Assembly: GCF_030161635.1 (NCBI RefSeq)
Contig: NZ_BSUO01000001.1
Coordinates: 4,197,199-4,261,198 of the forward strand
Length of the DNA stretch: 64,000 nucleotides
Source: Mobilicoccus caccae
GTDB lineage: Bacteria; Actinomycetota; Actinomycetes; Actinomycetales; Dermatophilaceae
Direction: 5' to 3'
In this document: piece by piece, positions 53,361 to 61,737 of the stretch
Numbering within the stretch: position 1 is the stretch's first letter
How the letters are laid out: the number at the start of each line of letters is the position of its first letter
Program-made: the position numbers and the translations under genes
The notes under the pieces: model-generated
What the model saw: only the letters and a program-made list of their open reading frames with translations
What the model was told of the DNA's origin: nothing
Database searches by the model: none

Positions 53361-54552
53361 GTGACCGCTTCGTCTCCACGCGGTACCGGGGTCAGGACTC
53401 GACCCCGATGAGCAGCTCGGTCGATCGGGCGTCGCGCTACGACGACGTGATCAACTTCAGCCTCGGTGACCCCGAACTGACGACGGACGCGCGCATCATC
53501 GACGCCGCCGCGGCCGACGCCCACGCCGGGTACACCCACTACACCGACACCTACGGCTACCCCGACCTGCGCGAGCAGATCCTCGCGGTCTACGCGGAGG
53601 ACCACGGCCACACGCACGACCCGTCCGGGGTGATGGTGACGACCAGCGCCTGCCACGGCATGTGGCTCGTGCTGGAGTCGATCCTCGACGACGGCGACGA
53701 GGTCATCGTCCTCGCGCCGTACTTCACGCCGTATCCGCACCAGATCCGGCTCGCACGGGGGTGCCCGTCGTCGTCGACACGCGTGAGGAGGACGGCTACC
53801 AGCCGCGCGCCGAGGCGCTCGAGGCGGCGATCACCGACCGCACCCGGGCGATCATCCTCAACACCCCGGCCAACCCGACCGGTGCGTGCCTCACGAGGTC
53901 CACGTCGCGGGAGATCGCGGCGATCGCCGAGAAGCACGACCTGCTGGTCATCGCCGACGAGATCTACACGGCCTTCAGCTACGCCGAACCCTTCGAACCG
54001 TTCGTCACCCTCCCGGGCATGGTGGAGCGCACCGTCACGCTCAACTCCCTGTCCAAGGACTACGTGATGACGGGGTGGCGGATCGGGTACGCGCTCGGCC
54101 CGGCCGAGGTCATCCGCACGATGAAGGACGTCAACGAGAACAACGTGTTCACCGCGCCGTCGGTCTCGCAGCGGGCGGCCCTGCACGCCCTGCGGCTGCG
54201 GCACGAGATCGTCCCGCCCATCCGGGAGCGCTACCGGGCCCGGCTCATGCGGGCCTACGAACGCGTCCGCGCGACCCCGAACATGAGTTCGCTCGAGCCC
54301 GGCGGCAGTATCTACCTGTGGGTCAACGTCAAGGACACGGGCCTGACCAGCGCCGAGGTCGCCGACGTGATCTTCGAGGAGACCCACGTGCTCACCCTGC
54401 CGGGCAACGCCTTCGGTGACTGCGGCGAGGGCTACCTCCGTCTGGCGATGACGGTGAGCAGGGACCGCATCGACGAGGCCTTCGACCGCATCGGCCGGAT
54501 GACGCTCTTCGGCGGGACGGGACAGGCCGGCGCAGGCTCCGGAGTCGTCTGA
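53357..54552 (+). pseudogene. PLP-dependent aminotransferase (class I/II), frameshifted
   Basis: Aspartate-aminotransferase-like enzyme of about 398 residues. The first part reads INFSLGDPELTTDARIIDAA, then GYPDLREQILAVYAEDHG. The frame breaks at the five-G run 53757-53761; one more G restores VPVVVDTREEDGYQPRAEAL, then ILNTPANPTGA, DEIYTAFSYAEPF and the PLP lysine in LNSLSKDYVMTGWRIGY. The ATG overlaps the symporter stop, so the two are one operon and the enzyme probably acts on the imported solute. Confidence 0.88.
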
Positions 54553-54578
54553 GCGTCCTCGGCGGAGACCGCGAGTCC

Positions 54579-54713
54579 TCAGGCACACCGGGACCGCTGA
54601 AGCACGACTTCGCCGGCTACTGGTCCAGACGGATCACCGATGAGCATCGCCTCGTCTACAAGGTCGCCGTCGACGAGGTCCGCATCGCCGCATGTCGGTA
54701 CCACTACGGATGA
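54579..54713 (+). pseudogene. YoeB/Txe toxin remnant (C-terminal half)
   Basis: The frame ending at the TGA 54711-54713 reads LKHDFAGYWSRRITDEHRLV followed by a tail ending CRYHYG, which matches the C-terminal half of YoeB-type mRNA interferases, including the Arg and the terminal His-Tyr. Upstream of about 54579 the similarity ends within noncoding sequence just after the aminotransferase stop; no start codon or antitoxin gene is present. It is a relic of a toxin-antitoxin pair. Confidence 0.65.
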
Positions 54714-54729
54714 CCGTGGCTCGCCCCGC

Positions 54730-55143
54730 TCACATGCGGATGTCGGCGCGGGAGCGGCCGTGGGCGTCGAGCCAGGCCACGGCCCGGTCGAAGACCTCGC
54801 CGGAGTAGGGGTTGGTGAAGCCCGGGCGTCCCTCGCCGAACTCGGCCAGCGTCGCCGCGGCGTTGCGCAGGTACACGCTGGTCACCGGTTGGCTCGGCGA
54901 CAACTCGCCCGTGCGCCGGTCCAGCGCCAGTTGCTGGGTGAAGGCGCTGGCGGCGCCGCGGCGGTCGATGAGGCCGGGCTCGACGACCTCGCCGGTGGCG
55001 TAGCGCAGCAGATCCTTGTCGGACTCGGTCAGGTACCGGAAGTCGTTGAGCACCGAGAACGACGGTCGCGCCGTCTCTTGCACCGGCTGCGTGGGCGCAA
55101 CCCGGCGGACCTCGATCGGTTCGGGGCTCGGGGTGATCCGCAT
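54730..55143 (-). CDS. Hypothetical protein
   Basis: A 137-residue soluble protein. The start is supported by GGAGGCCCCAC directly upstream. A Pro-rich N-terminus (ITPSPEPIEVRRVAPTQPVQ) precedes a helical domain with repeated acidic/aromatic residues (FSVLNDFRYLTESDKDLLRY). It has no recognised family, signal peptide or membrane segment. It is divergent from the MFS gene, with the third copy of the dispersed palindrome between them. Confidence 0.7.
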   Translation of the reverse strand: MRITPSPEPIEVRRVAPTQPVQETARPSFSVLNDFRYLTESDKDLLRYATGEVVEPGLIDRRGAASAFTQQLALDRRTGELSPSQPVTSVYLRNAAATLAEFGEGRPGFTNPYSGEVFDRAVAWLDAHGRSRADIRM

Positions 55144-55243
55144 GTGGGGCCTCCGTGGTCTCTTCGGACCCTTCCCTCATCGACCTCGAACACGGCCCCT
55201 TGAGCGAATGCCGTGGGTGATTCGCTTGCCCATGAGCGGAATT

Positions 55244-55279
55244 CGCCGAGACCGCCGTCTATAGGGGGCGGTCTCGGCG
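55244..55279. repeat. Dispersed palindrome, copy 3 (between divergent genes)
   Basis: Arms CGCCGAGACCGCC (55244-55256) and GGCGGTCTCGGCG (55267-55279) enclose a 10-base loop containing CTATA. Unlike copies 1 and 2 it lies upstream of genes on both sides, so it is not simply a gene-end terminator. Confidence 0.8.
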
Positions 55280-55346
55280 GGTGGGGGTGGGGTCGCTCGA
55301 ACCGGCCGGGCCGCAAGGGCCCGTCTGAGTGATACTGGAGGGCGCC

Positions 55347-56585
55347 ATGACGAACACCCCGACGCGCCCCGCCGGCGCCCGCCCGTCCGTCCCGTCGGAG
55401 ATCCGGGTCCTCATCGCCGCCGCCTTCGTCATCGCCCTCGGCTTCGGCATCATCGCCCCGGTCCTGCCGCAGTACGCCCGCAGCTTCGGGGTGGGCGTGA
55501 CGGCTGCCTCGGTCATCGTCAGCGCCTTCGCCTTCGCGCGGCTCGTGTTCGCGCCCGGCGGGGGAGCGCTCATCGTCAAGTTCGGCGAGCGCCCCGTCTA
55601 CATCACCGGCCTGCTCATCGTGGCTGTCTCCACCGCGGCGGCCGGGATGGCCCAGACGTACGAGCAGCTCCTGCTGTTCCGCGGGCTCGGCGGCATCGGG
55701 TCGACGATGTTCACGGTCTCGGCGATGGGGTTGATCGTGCGCCTGTCGCCGCCGTCGATCCGCGGCCGGGTGTCGGGCTACTACGCCACGGCGTTCCTCA
55801 CCGGCAACATCCTCGGTCCGACGCTCGGCGGTCTGCTCGCGCCGTTCGGCTACCGGGCGCCGTTCTTCATCTACGCCGTCGCGCTCGTCATCGCCTCCAC
55901 CGTGGTGGCCGTGTTCCTCTCCGGCACCTCGCTGCGACCCAAGCCCGGCTCGATCCCGTTGCCCGACATGACGTTCCGAGAGGCCATGACCGACTCCGCC
56001 TACCGGTCGGCGCTGGTCTCGGGCTTCGCCAACGGATGGGCGAATTTCGGAGTGCGGATGGCGCTGCTGCCGATGTTCGCGGCCGCGGCGCCCGGGTTGG
56101 GGCTGTGGACCGCCGGTGTCGCCCTGACGATCTTCGCCCTCGGCAACGCCGCCGCACTCCAACTGGGTGGCCGGCTGGTCGACAGCCGTGGGCGCAAGCG
56201 AGTGCTCATCCTCGGCCTGATCGTCTCCTCGCTGGCGACGGTCGCGCTCGGCTACCTGGATCACCTCGTCCCGTTCTTCGTGCTCTCAGGCATCGCGGGG
56301 ATGGGCGCAGGACTGTTGAACCCCGCCCAGCAGGCGACCGTGGCCGACGTCGTGGGCTCCGAGCGCAACGGCGGCAAGGTGCTCGCCTACTTCCAGATGG
56401 CGACCGACGTGGGCACGATCACCGGCCCGATCGCTGCCGGTGTCATCGTCGACCACTTCGGCTACGGCCCGGCGTTCGCCCTCACGGCTGCGGTGACCGC
56501 GCTGGCTGCCGTGGCGTGGATCCCTGCACGCGAGACGATTCCGGGAGGCCGTCCGCCGCGGCGCACGGCGGTCCCGCCGGAGTGA
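55347..56585 (+). CDS. Major facilitator superfamily transporter
   Basis: A 412-residue MFS protein with twelve membrane segments. After a Thr/Pro-rich N-terminus, FGIIAPVLPQYARSFGVGVT and the loop GGALIVKFGERPVYITG (motif A region), with GRLVDSRGRKRVLILG in the second half, are typical of drug-efflux MFS (DHA type). The start has CTGGAGGG before it. Its last 104 bases overlap the opposite-strand MFS gene. Confidence 0.9.
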   Translation: MTNTPTRPAGARPSVPSEIRVLIAAAFVIALGFGIIAPVLPQYARSFGVGVTAASVIVSAFAFARLVFAPGGGALIVKFGERPVYITGLLIVAVSTAAAGMAQTYEQLLLFRGLGGIGSTMFTVSAMGLIVRLSPPSIRGRVSGYYATAFLTGNILGPTLGGLLAPFGYRAPFFIYAVALVIASTVVAVFLSGTSLRPKPGSIPLPDMTFREAMTDSAYRSALVSGFANGWANFGVRMALLPMFAAAAPGLGLWTAGVALTIFALGNAAALQLGGRLVDSRGRKRVLILGLIVSSLATVALGYLDHLVPFFVLSGIAGMGAGLLNPAQQATVADVVGSERNGGKVLAYFQMATDVGTITGPIAAGVIVDHFGYGPAFALTAAVTALAAVAWIPARETIPGGRPPRRTAVPPE

Positions 56586-57852
56586 GGGTCCGTCGCCGCC
56601 GGTCGATGAGCCGCCACGCCGGCATGAGGGTCGGGGACATCGTCACCAGCACGTAGGCGATGCCCACGGTCCACAGGGCCGGCCCCAGGCCGAGTCCCGT
56701 GACGAGCAGTCCGCCGACCAGCCCCCCGACGGGCAGCAGCGCCCAGGCGCAGGCCATGGCGAGCGTGTTGACCCGGCCCATGAGGTGCCCCGGGATCCGT
56801 TCGACGATGACGGCGCCGAGGATGGGGTTGATGAACCCGGCCGCGAACCCGCCGATGGCGAGGACGGTGAGGGTGACCGGCAGCGGCGCCCCGATCGCGA
56901 GGACGGCGAAGCGGGGGAGTCCGACCAGCAGGTAGGCCCCGATGTAGACCGTGCGACGCGGGAGTCGTTCGCCGAGACCTGCGGCCACGATCGCCCCCAG
57001 CACCGAGGAGGCCGAGGCGACCGCGAAGAGGAATCCGAGGGCCGCCGGTCCACCACCGGTCTGCAGCGCCCACATCGGGGCGAGCGCGACACCGAAGGCC
57101 TGCTCGAGCATGTTCGTCACGGCCAGCACGGCGATGATCGCGACGAGCACGGAGTCGCCGCGGAGGAACCGCCACCCCTCGCGCAGCCGGCCGAAGTAGC
57201 TCGTGCACCCCTCGGGTGCGCCGGAGCGGAGGTCCACGCACGCCACGCGCGGTCCGAGGAGCAACCCGGCCACGAGGACGTCGAGGGTGAACGCCCCGAC
57301 GGTGAGCCACAGGGCCGTGGCGCCGCCCACCGCTGCGATGACCAGACCGCCGAGGGCCGCGCCGAGGGTGGCGGCCAGCCGGTCGACCGCACCGTAGGCG
57401 CCGCTGACCTTCTCCAGCGAGGCTCCCGAGGCCACCGCGACGACGGGGACGAGCGTCGCCTTGGCGCCGTCTCCGGGCGCCCGGAGGATACCGATGAAGA
57501 CGACGAGCGCCACGAGCATCGGGTAGGACAGCATGCCGGTGCCGTGCAGCGCGGGGATCGCGGCGATGCCGAGCACGCTCAGCGTCCCGCTGACGACCGA
57601 GACCGGGATCGGGCCGATGCGGTCGATGAGCGGCCCCGACAGGGCCTTGACCACGACGTACGGAGCGAGCTCGGCGAAGGCCACGACGCCGGTGAGGGCG
57701 GGGCTGCCGGTCGTCGTCAGCACGTACCAGGGCACGGCGATGGCGGCGAGTCGGGTTCCTGCCAAAGAGAACACGGTGACGCTGATGAAGATCCACAGGA
57801 CCTGCGGTGAGACCTGCCGTGTCGTCCGTTCGATGCCGATGCCCTGATCCAC
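56482..57852 (-). CDS. Major facilitator superfamily transporter (enterobactin-exporter-like)
   Basis: A 456-residue MFS protein with about twelve membrane segments; LWIFISVTVFSLAGTRLAAI at the start and MEDQ-free DRLAATLGAALGGLVIAAVG in the middle resemble the MFS_3/EntS-type group that handles macrolides or siderophores. The last 35 residues (TPAGPPCAAADGLPESSR onward) are hydrophilic and lie antisense to the end of the neighbouring MFS gene, so the true C-terminus may be read through poorly conserved sequence. The substrate is unknown. Confidence 0.85.
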   Translation of the reverse strand: MDQGIGIERTTRQVSPQVLWIFISVTVFSLAGTRLAAIAVPWYVLTTTGSPALTGVVAFAELAPYVVVKALSGPLIDRIGPIPVSVVSGTLSVLGIAAIPALHGTGMLSYPMLVALVVFIGILRAPGDGAKATLVPVVAVASGASLEKVSGAYGAVDRLAATLGAALGGLVIAAVGGATALWLTVGAFTLDVLVAGLLLGPRVACVDLRSGAPEGCTSYFGRLREGWRFLRGDSVLVAIIAVLAVTNMLEQAFGVALAPMWALQTGGGPAALGFLFAVASASSVLGAIVAAGLGERLPRRTVYIGAYLLVGLPRFAVLAIGAPLPVTLTVLAIGGFAAGFINPILGAVIVERIPGHLMGRVNTLAMACAWALLPVGGLVGGLLVTGLGLGPALWTVGIAYVLVTMSPTLMPAWRLIDRRRRTLTPAGPPCAAADGLPESSRVQGSTPRQPARSPQP

Positions 57853-57957
57853 GTCGTCACGCTAAGGGCGCCGAGGGCGGGTCGAACGTCCTGAACGAGA
57901 GTTCATACCCCTGTGGTGCGAAGTCTTGACCGGGGGCAGACGGTTCATGATGGAGGC

Positions 57958-58761
57958 ATGACGAACAGCGCTCCGCAGCCCACCGACGTGTCCCCGATCG
58001 AGGTGCCGACCGCCGTCCGCGAGGCCGCCCGCGCGGCCCGGCGCGTCACGGTGCTCACCGGGGCCGGGATGTCGGCCGAGAGCGGGGTTCCGACCTTTCG
58101 CGGCGCCAAGGGCGGGCTCTGGGAGGAGTTCGACCCCATGACGCTCGCCTCGCAGCGCGGGTGGGACGCCGATCCCGACCTCGTGTGGGCCTGGTACGCG
58201 TGGCGGATCGGGCTCGTGCGGGCGTTGGAGCCCAACGCCGGTCACCGCGCGTTGGCGCGCTGGGCGAACGGCGGTGGGGTCGAGGTGCGGATCGCCACCC
58301 AGAACGTCGACGACCTGCACGAACGGGCCGGGTCGGAGGTCCTCGCGCACGTGCACGGCGACCTCTTCGCCCTGCGGTGCTCGGTCTGTGGCGCCCCCTT
58401 CGAGGACGAGCCGGAGATCCCCGCCGAGCCGGTCCAGCGCCTCGAGCCGCCGCTGTGCGGAGAGTGCGGTGAGTACGTGCGGCCGGGGGTGGTGTGGTTC
58501 GGCGGGATGCTGCCCGAGGGGGCCTTCGACGCCGCGCTCGACGCCTGCCTGGACGCGGATCTCGTGCTGGTCGTGGGCACGTCGGGGATCGTGTATCCCT
58601 TCGCGTCGCTGCCCGACATCGCCCGTGGCCACGGCGTCACGGTCGTCGAGATCAACCCGGAGGACACCGATCTGTCCTCCGGCGTCGACCACGTGTGGCG
58701 GGCCACCGCGGCCACGGCGCTCCCGGCACTGGTCGAGGCCTTGGAGGCAGACCCGGCCTGA
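57958..58761 (+). CDS. Sir2-family NAD-dependent protein deacylase
   Basis: Removes acyl groups from lysines with NAD. The 267-residue protein shows the NAD loop TGAGMSAESGVPTFRG (about 35-50), ATQNVDDLHERAG with the catalytic His in HVHGDLF, the zinc Cys pairs CSVCG and CGECG, and VVGTSGIVYP. The YxxR pattern in WYAWRIGL points to the class III (SIRT5-like) desuccinylase/demalonylase group. The start at 57958 follows GGAGG. It stands alone and converges on nhaA. Confidence 0.93.
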   Translation: MTNSAPQPTDVSPIEVPTAVREAARAARRVTVLTGAGMSAESGVPTFRGAKGGLWEEFDPMTLASQRGWDADPDLVWAWYAWRIGLVRALEPNAGHRALARWANGGGVEVRIATQNVDDLHERAGSEVLAHVHGDLFALRCSVCGAPFEDEPEIPAEPVQRLEPPLCGECGEYVRPGVVWFGGMLPEGAFDAALDACLDADLVLVVGTSGIVYPFASLPDIARGHGVTVVEINPEDTDLSSGVDHVWRATAATALPALVEALEADPA

Positions 58762-58782
58762 CGGCTGCACCTGCTCGGGCGG

Positions 58783-60626
58783 TCAGTCCGGGCGGGTGGC
58801 GCCCTTCTCGGCGAGGAGGCGGTTCACCTGCTCGCTGATGGTCCATCGATTGATGAGCCCGTGCATGCGCCGGCCGTCGAGGTAGACCACGGGACCGCCG
58901 TCCGGTTCCAGTCCTTCCACGTCGAAGGAGTCGTCCTCGACCTTGAAGGAGTCCGCGCCGCCGGCCATCCGATCACGGAGCGCATCGACGTCGAGACCGA
59001 GCGTCCCGGCCACCTCGCAGACGGCCTGTTCGTCGAACTCGCCACGGCACCGCGCGAGCGCGTCGTGCAGCTCCCAGATCTTGCCCTGCCGGTCGGCGGC
59101 CTCGAGGGCGAGCGCGGCGGTCCGGGCCTCCGGTGTGTAGGCCTTGTGTCGCAGGTACAGGCGGAGGTGTCCCTGCTCCACCAGGTCGGAGGCCTCTTTC
59201 AGTGCCTCGGTGAGGCGCCAGCGTCCCGGGTAGCTCATGTCGGCGTAGTTGACGAGCGCCACCGGCGCGTCGGGGGAACCCACCAGGTGGTCGCGGTCGT
59301 CCTCGGGTGGCCGCTCGAGCGTCTCGCCGATCGGGGGTGGTAGTGGCCGTAGCCGGCCGGCGACGGCGAAGATCGCGGCGCCGAGCGCGAGGGCCACGAG
59401 GGATGCGGTGAGCACGCCCACCCGGGCCTGGTCGGCCGACCCCTCGTCCTCGAACGCGATGGAGGCGACCAGGAGGGAGATCGTGAAACCCATGCCGGAG
59501 AGCGCGCCGACACCGGCGATGCGGGGCAGGTCCACTCCGGGCAGCCTCGCCGAGGGGACCAGCCGGAGCACGAGCGCGGCTCCGAGGGTGACGCCGACCA
59601 GCTTGCCGAGAACCAGTCCGGCGATCACACCCCAGGTGATGTCCGAGCGGAAGGCGGCGGCGATCGCGTCGCCGGACAGGGCGATCCCGGCGTTCGCGAG
59701 CGCGAACAGCGGAACCACGAGGAAGTTCACGTACGGGGGAGGGCGAACGAGAGGCGCTGGTTGAGGGGCATGGTGTAGGCGAGGGCGTCTCGCATCACCT
59801 GGGCCGTGACGGGGGCGGGTGTCTGCCGGAAGAGGTGGTAGATCTCGTTGGCCTGCGCCAGGTCCTTGCTGCGGACGTTGTACACCGGCATGAGCAGGGC
59901 GATGAGGACGCCGGCGATGGTCGCGTGGACTCCCGAGAGGTACACGGCGTACCAGATGACGAGGGCGAGGGCGACGTACGGAGCCGCCCGCCAGACGCCG
60001 GCGCGCTGCAGCAGCCACACGCCGACCAGCCCCGCCGCTGCCACGGCGAGTGCGGTGGTCTCGAGCGAACTCGTGTAGAAGATCGCGATCACGAGCAGGG
60101 CCCCGATGTCGTCGATGACGGCGAACGCGAGGAGGAACAGCCGCAGCCGCGGCGCTCGTCGTGGGCCGACGAGGGCGAGCATGCCGATGGCGAACGCGGT
60201 GTCGGTGGAGATCACGGTTCCCCAGGCGTGGGCGCCGGGGCCGTCGCCGGCCACCGCCAGATAGACGAGCGCGGGGACGACCAGCCCACCGAGGGCCGCG
60301 GCCACCGGCAGGAGCGCGCGACCCGGCGTGCTCAATTCGCCCAACGTGAGTTCCCGCCGCACGTCGAGCCCCACCATGAAGAAAAAGGCCGACATGAGGC
60401 CCTCGTCCACCCACCCGTGCAGCGTCAGCTCGATCGCCAGGGGACCCACCCTGAGCGAGGCCGGCGTCTCCCACAGCTGGTGGTAGCTGTCGCCGACGTT
60501 CGCCCACACGAGGGCGACCACCGTGGCGAGCGCCAGGGCGATCGCGGCGTACGTCTCGTTCGTCAGTCTCCGGCGCCACCGCCCCCGCCGTCGGAGGTAG
60601 GGGTCGACCAGGCTCCGGTCCTTCAT
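58783..60626 (-). pseudogene. nhaA: Na+/H+ antiporter NhaA with C-terminal thioredoxin-like domain, frameshifted
   Basis: Sodium/proton antiporter for pH and salt homeostasis. The NhaA part shows LMSAFFFMVGLDVRREL, TDTAFAIGMLALVG and FAVIDDIGALLVIAIFY (the Asp pair). The frame breaks in the five-G run (plus strand) at 59735-59739; one more base restores LPPYVNFLVVPLFALANAG and the rest. After about residue 420 a thioredoxin/DsbA-like domain follows (VALVNYADMSYPGRWRL; CEVAGTLGLDVDAL). This NhaA-thioredoxin fusion is known in actinobacteria, but the usual Cys-x-x-Cys is missing here (Ser-Tyr-Pro-Gly). The start at 60626 is preferred; a GTG at 60701 is possible. Confidence 0.88.
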
Positions 60627-60831
60627 CGAACCGCCCGGACTCCGACGTGGGAGCACGGTGCGTGCGCCGCCGCGACGTCCTGCGCGGTCTCTGGTGTCCA
60701 CTCCACCGGTCTACTCCTCCCATGCCGCTCGCGATCACCGGGCGCCCAGGATTCATCAGTGCGGACCGTGCGGCAACCGGGAGGAGTGCGCCCTGGCTAG
60801 GGTGTGGCCATCCCTCGGAAAGGCGCCGCCC

Positions 60832-61737
60832 ATGCCCTCTCTCTCAGAGATCGTCGACCCCTCCGCGATCCGGCTCGACGTCGCTGCCGACGACTGGCGG
60901 GCCGCGATCCGTGCGGCCGGTGGCCTGCTGGTCTCCACGGGTGTCAGCGGTGACTCCTACACGGAGGAGATGATCGGGGTCGTCGAACGATACGGCCCCT
61001 ACATCGTCATCGCCCCGGGCTTCGCCTTCGCCCACTCCCGCCGCGACGACTCCGTGCGCCGCACCGGGATGAGCGTGGTGCGCCTCGCCTCCCCGGTGAC
61101 CTTCGGCCATGACACCAACGACCCCGTGACGCTCGTCGTGGCCCTGGCGGCGGCCGACGACGACAGCCACCGCAAGGCGATGGCGAGCCTCGCGGGTCTG
61201 ATCGCCCAGCCCGACCGGCGGGCGGCGATGGACGAGGCGGCGACGCCGCAGGAGATGCACCGCGCCTTCACCGAGCGTGCCGCGGAACCCGATCGACAGC
61301 GCGAATCCACGACTCCGCAAACCGGACCGGCTCAGCAGTCCCCGTCCGGAGACGGCACGGCCGCCACGGCCGCCGCCGCCGCGAACGACACCTCACGTCG
61401 GCAGGAGCCGGAGGAGGACACCGTGGCCAGCAAGGGATTCATCCTCACCGTCTGCGGCAACGGCCTGGGCACCAGCCTGTTCCTCAAGAACACCCTCGAA
61501 GGTGTGCTCGACCACTGGGGGTGGGGGCGCTTCGTGCGGGTGGAGGCGACCGACACCATCTCGGCCCGCGGCCGGGCGCAGGAGGCCGACGTCCTGTTCA
61601 CCTCGGGCGCCATCGCCGAGGCACTCGGTGACGTCGGGGTGCCCGTCGAGGTGATCCAGGACTTCACCTCCTCCGGGGAGATCGACGACGCCCTGCGTCG
61701 TGTGTACGCCGTCGACACCTCGGAGGTGCCCGAATGA
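60832..61737 (+). CDS. PTS enzyme IIA-IIB fusion, ascorbate (Ula) type
   Basis: Phosphotransfer proteins of a sugar-acid PTS. The IIA domain (residues about 1-150) has the phosphorylated His in PGFAFAHSRRDDSV (about 67); after a Thr/Pro/Ala-rich linker (about 155-200), the IIB domain (about 203-300) has the Cys in FILTVCGNGLGTSLFLK. The ATG at 60832 follows GGAAAGG. The stop overlaps the membrane component's ATG. In the classic ula operon the two are separate proteins. Confidence 0.88.
   Translation: MPSLSEIVDPSAIRLDVAADDWRAAIRAAGGLLVSTGVSGDSYTEEMIGVVERYGPYIVIAPGFAFAHSRRDDSVRRTGMSVVRLASPVTFGHDTNDPVTLVVALAAADDDSHRKAMASLAGLIAQPDRRAAMDEAATPQEMHRAFTERAAEPDRQRESTTPQTGPAQQSPSGDGTAATAAAAANDTSRRQEPEEDTVASKGFILTVCGNGLGTSLFLKNTLEGVLDHWGWGRFVRVEATDTISARGRAQEADVLFTSGAIAEALGDVGVPVEVIQDFTSSGEIDDALRRVYAVDTSEVPE

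Noticed and set aside
55244-55279. Copy 3 of the palindrome as an ordinary terminator
   Set aside because: It lies upstream of both flanking genes, so there is no gene end for it to terminate; it is kept as a repeat.
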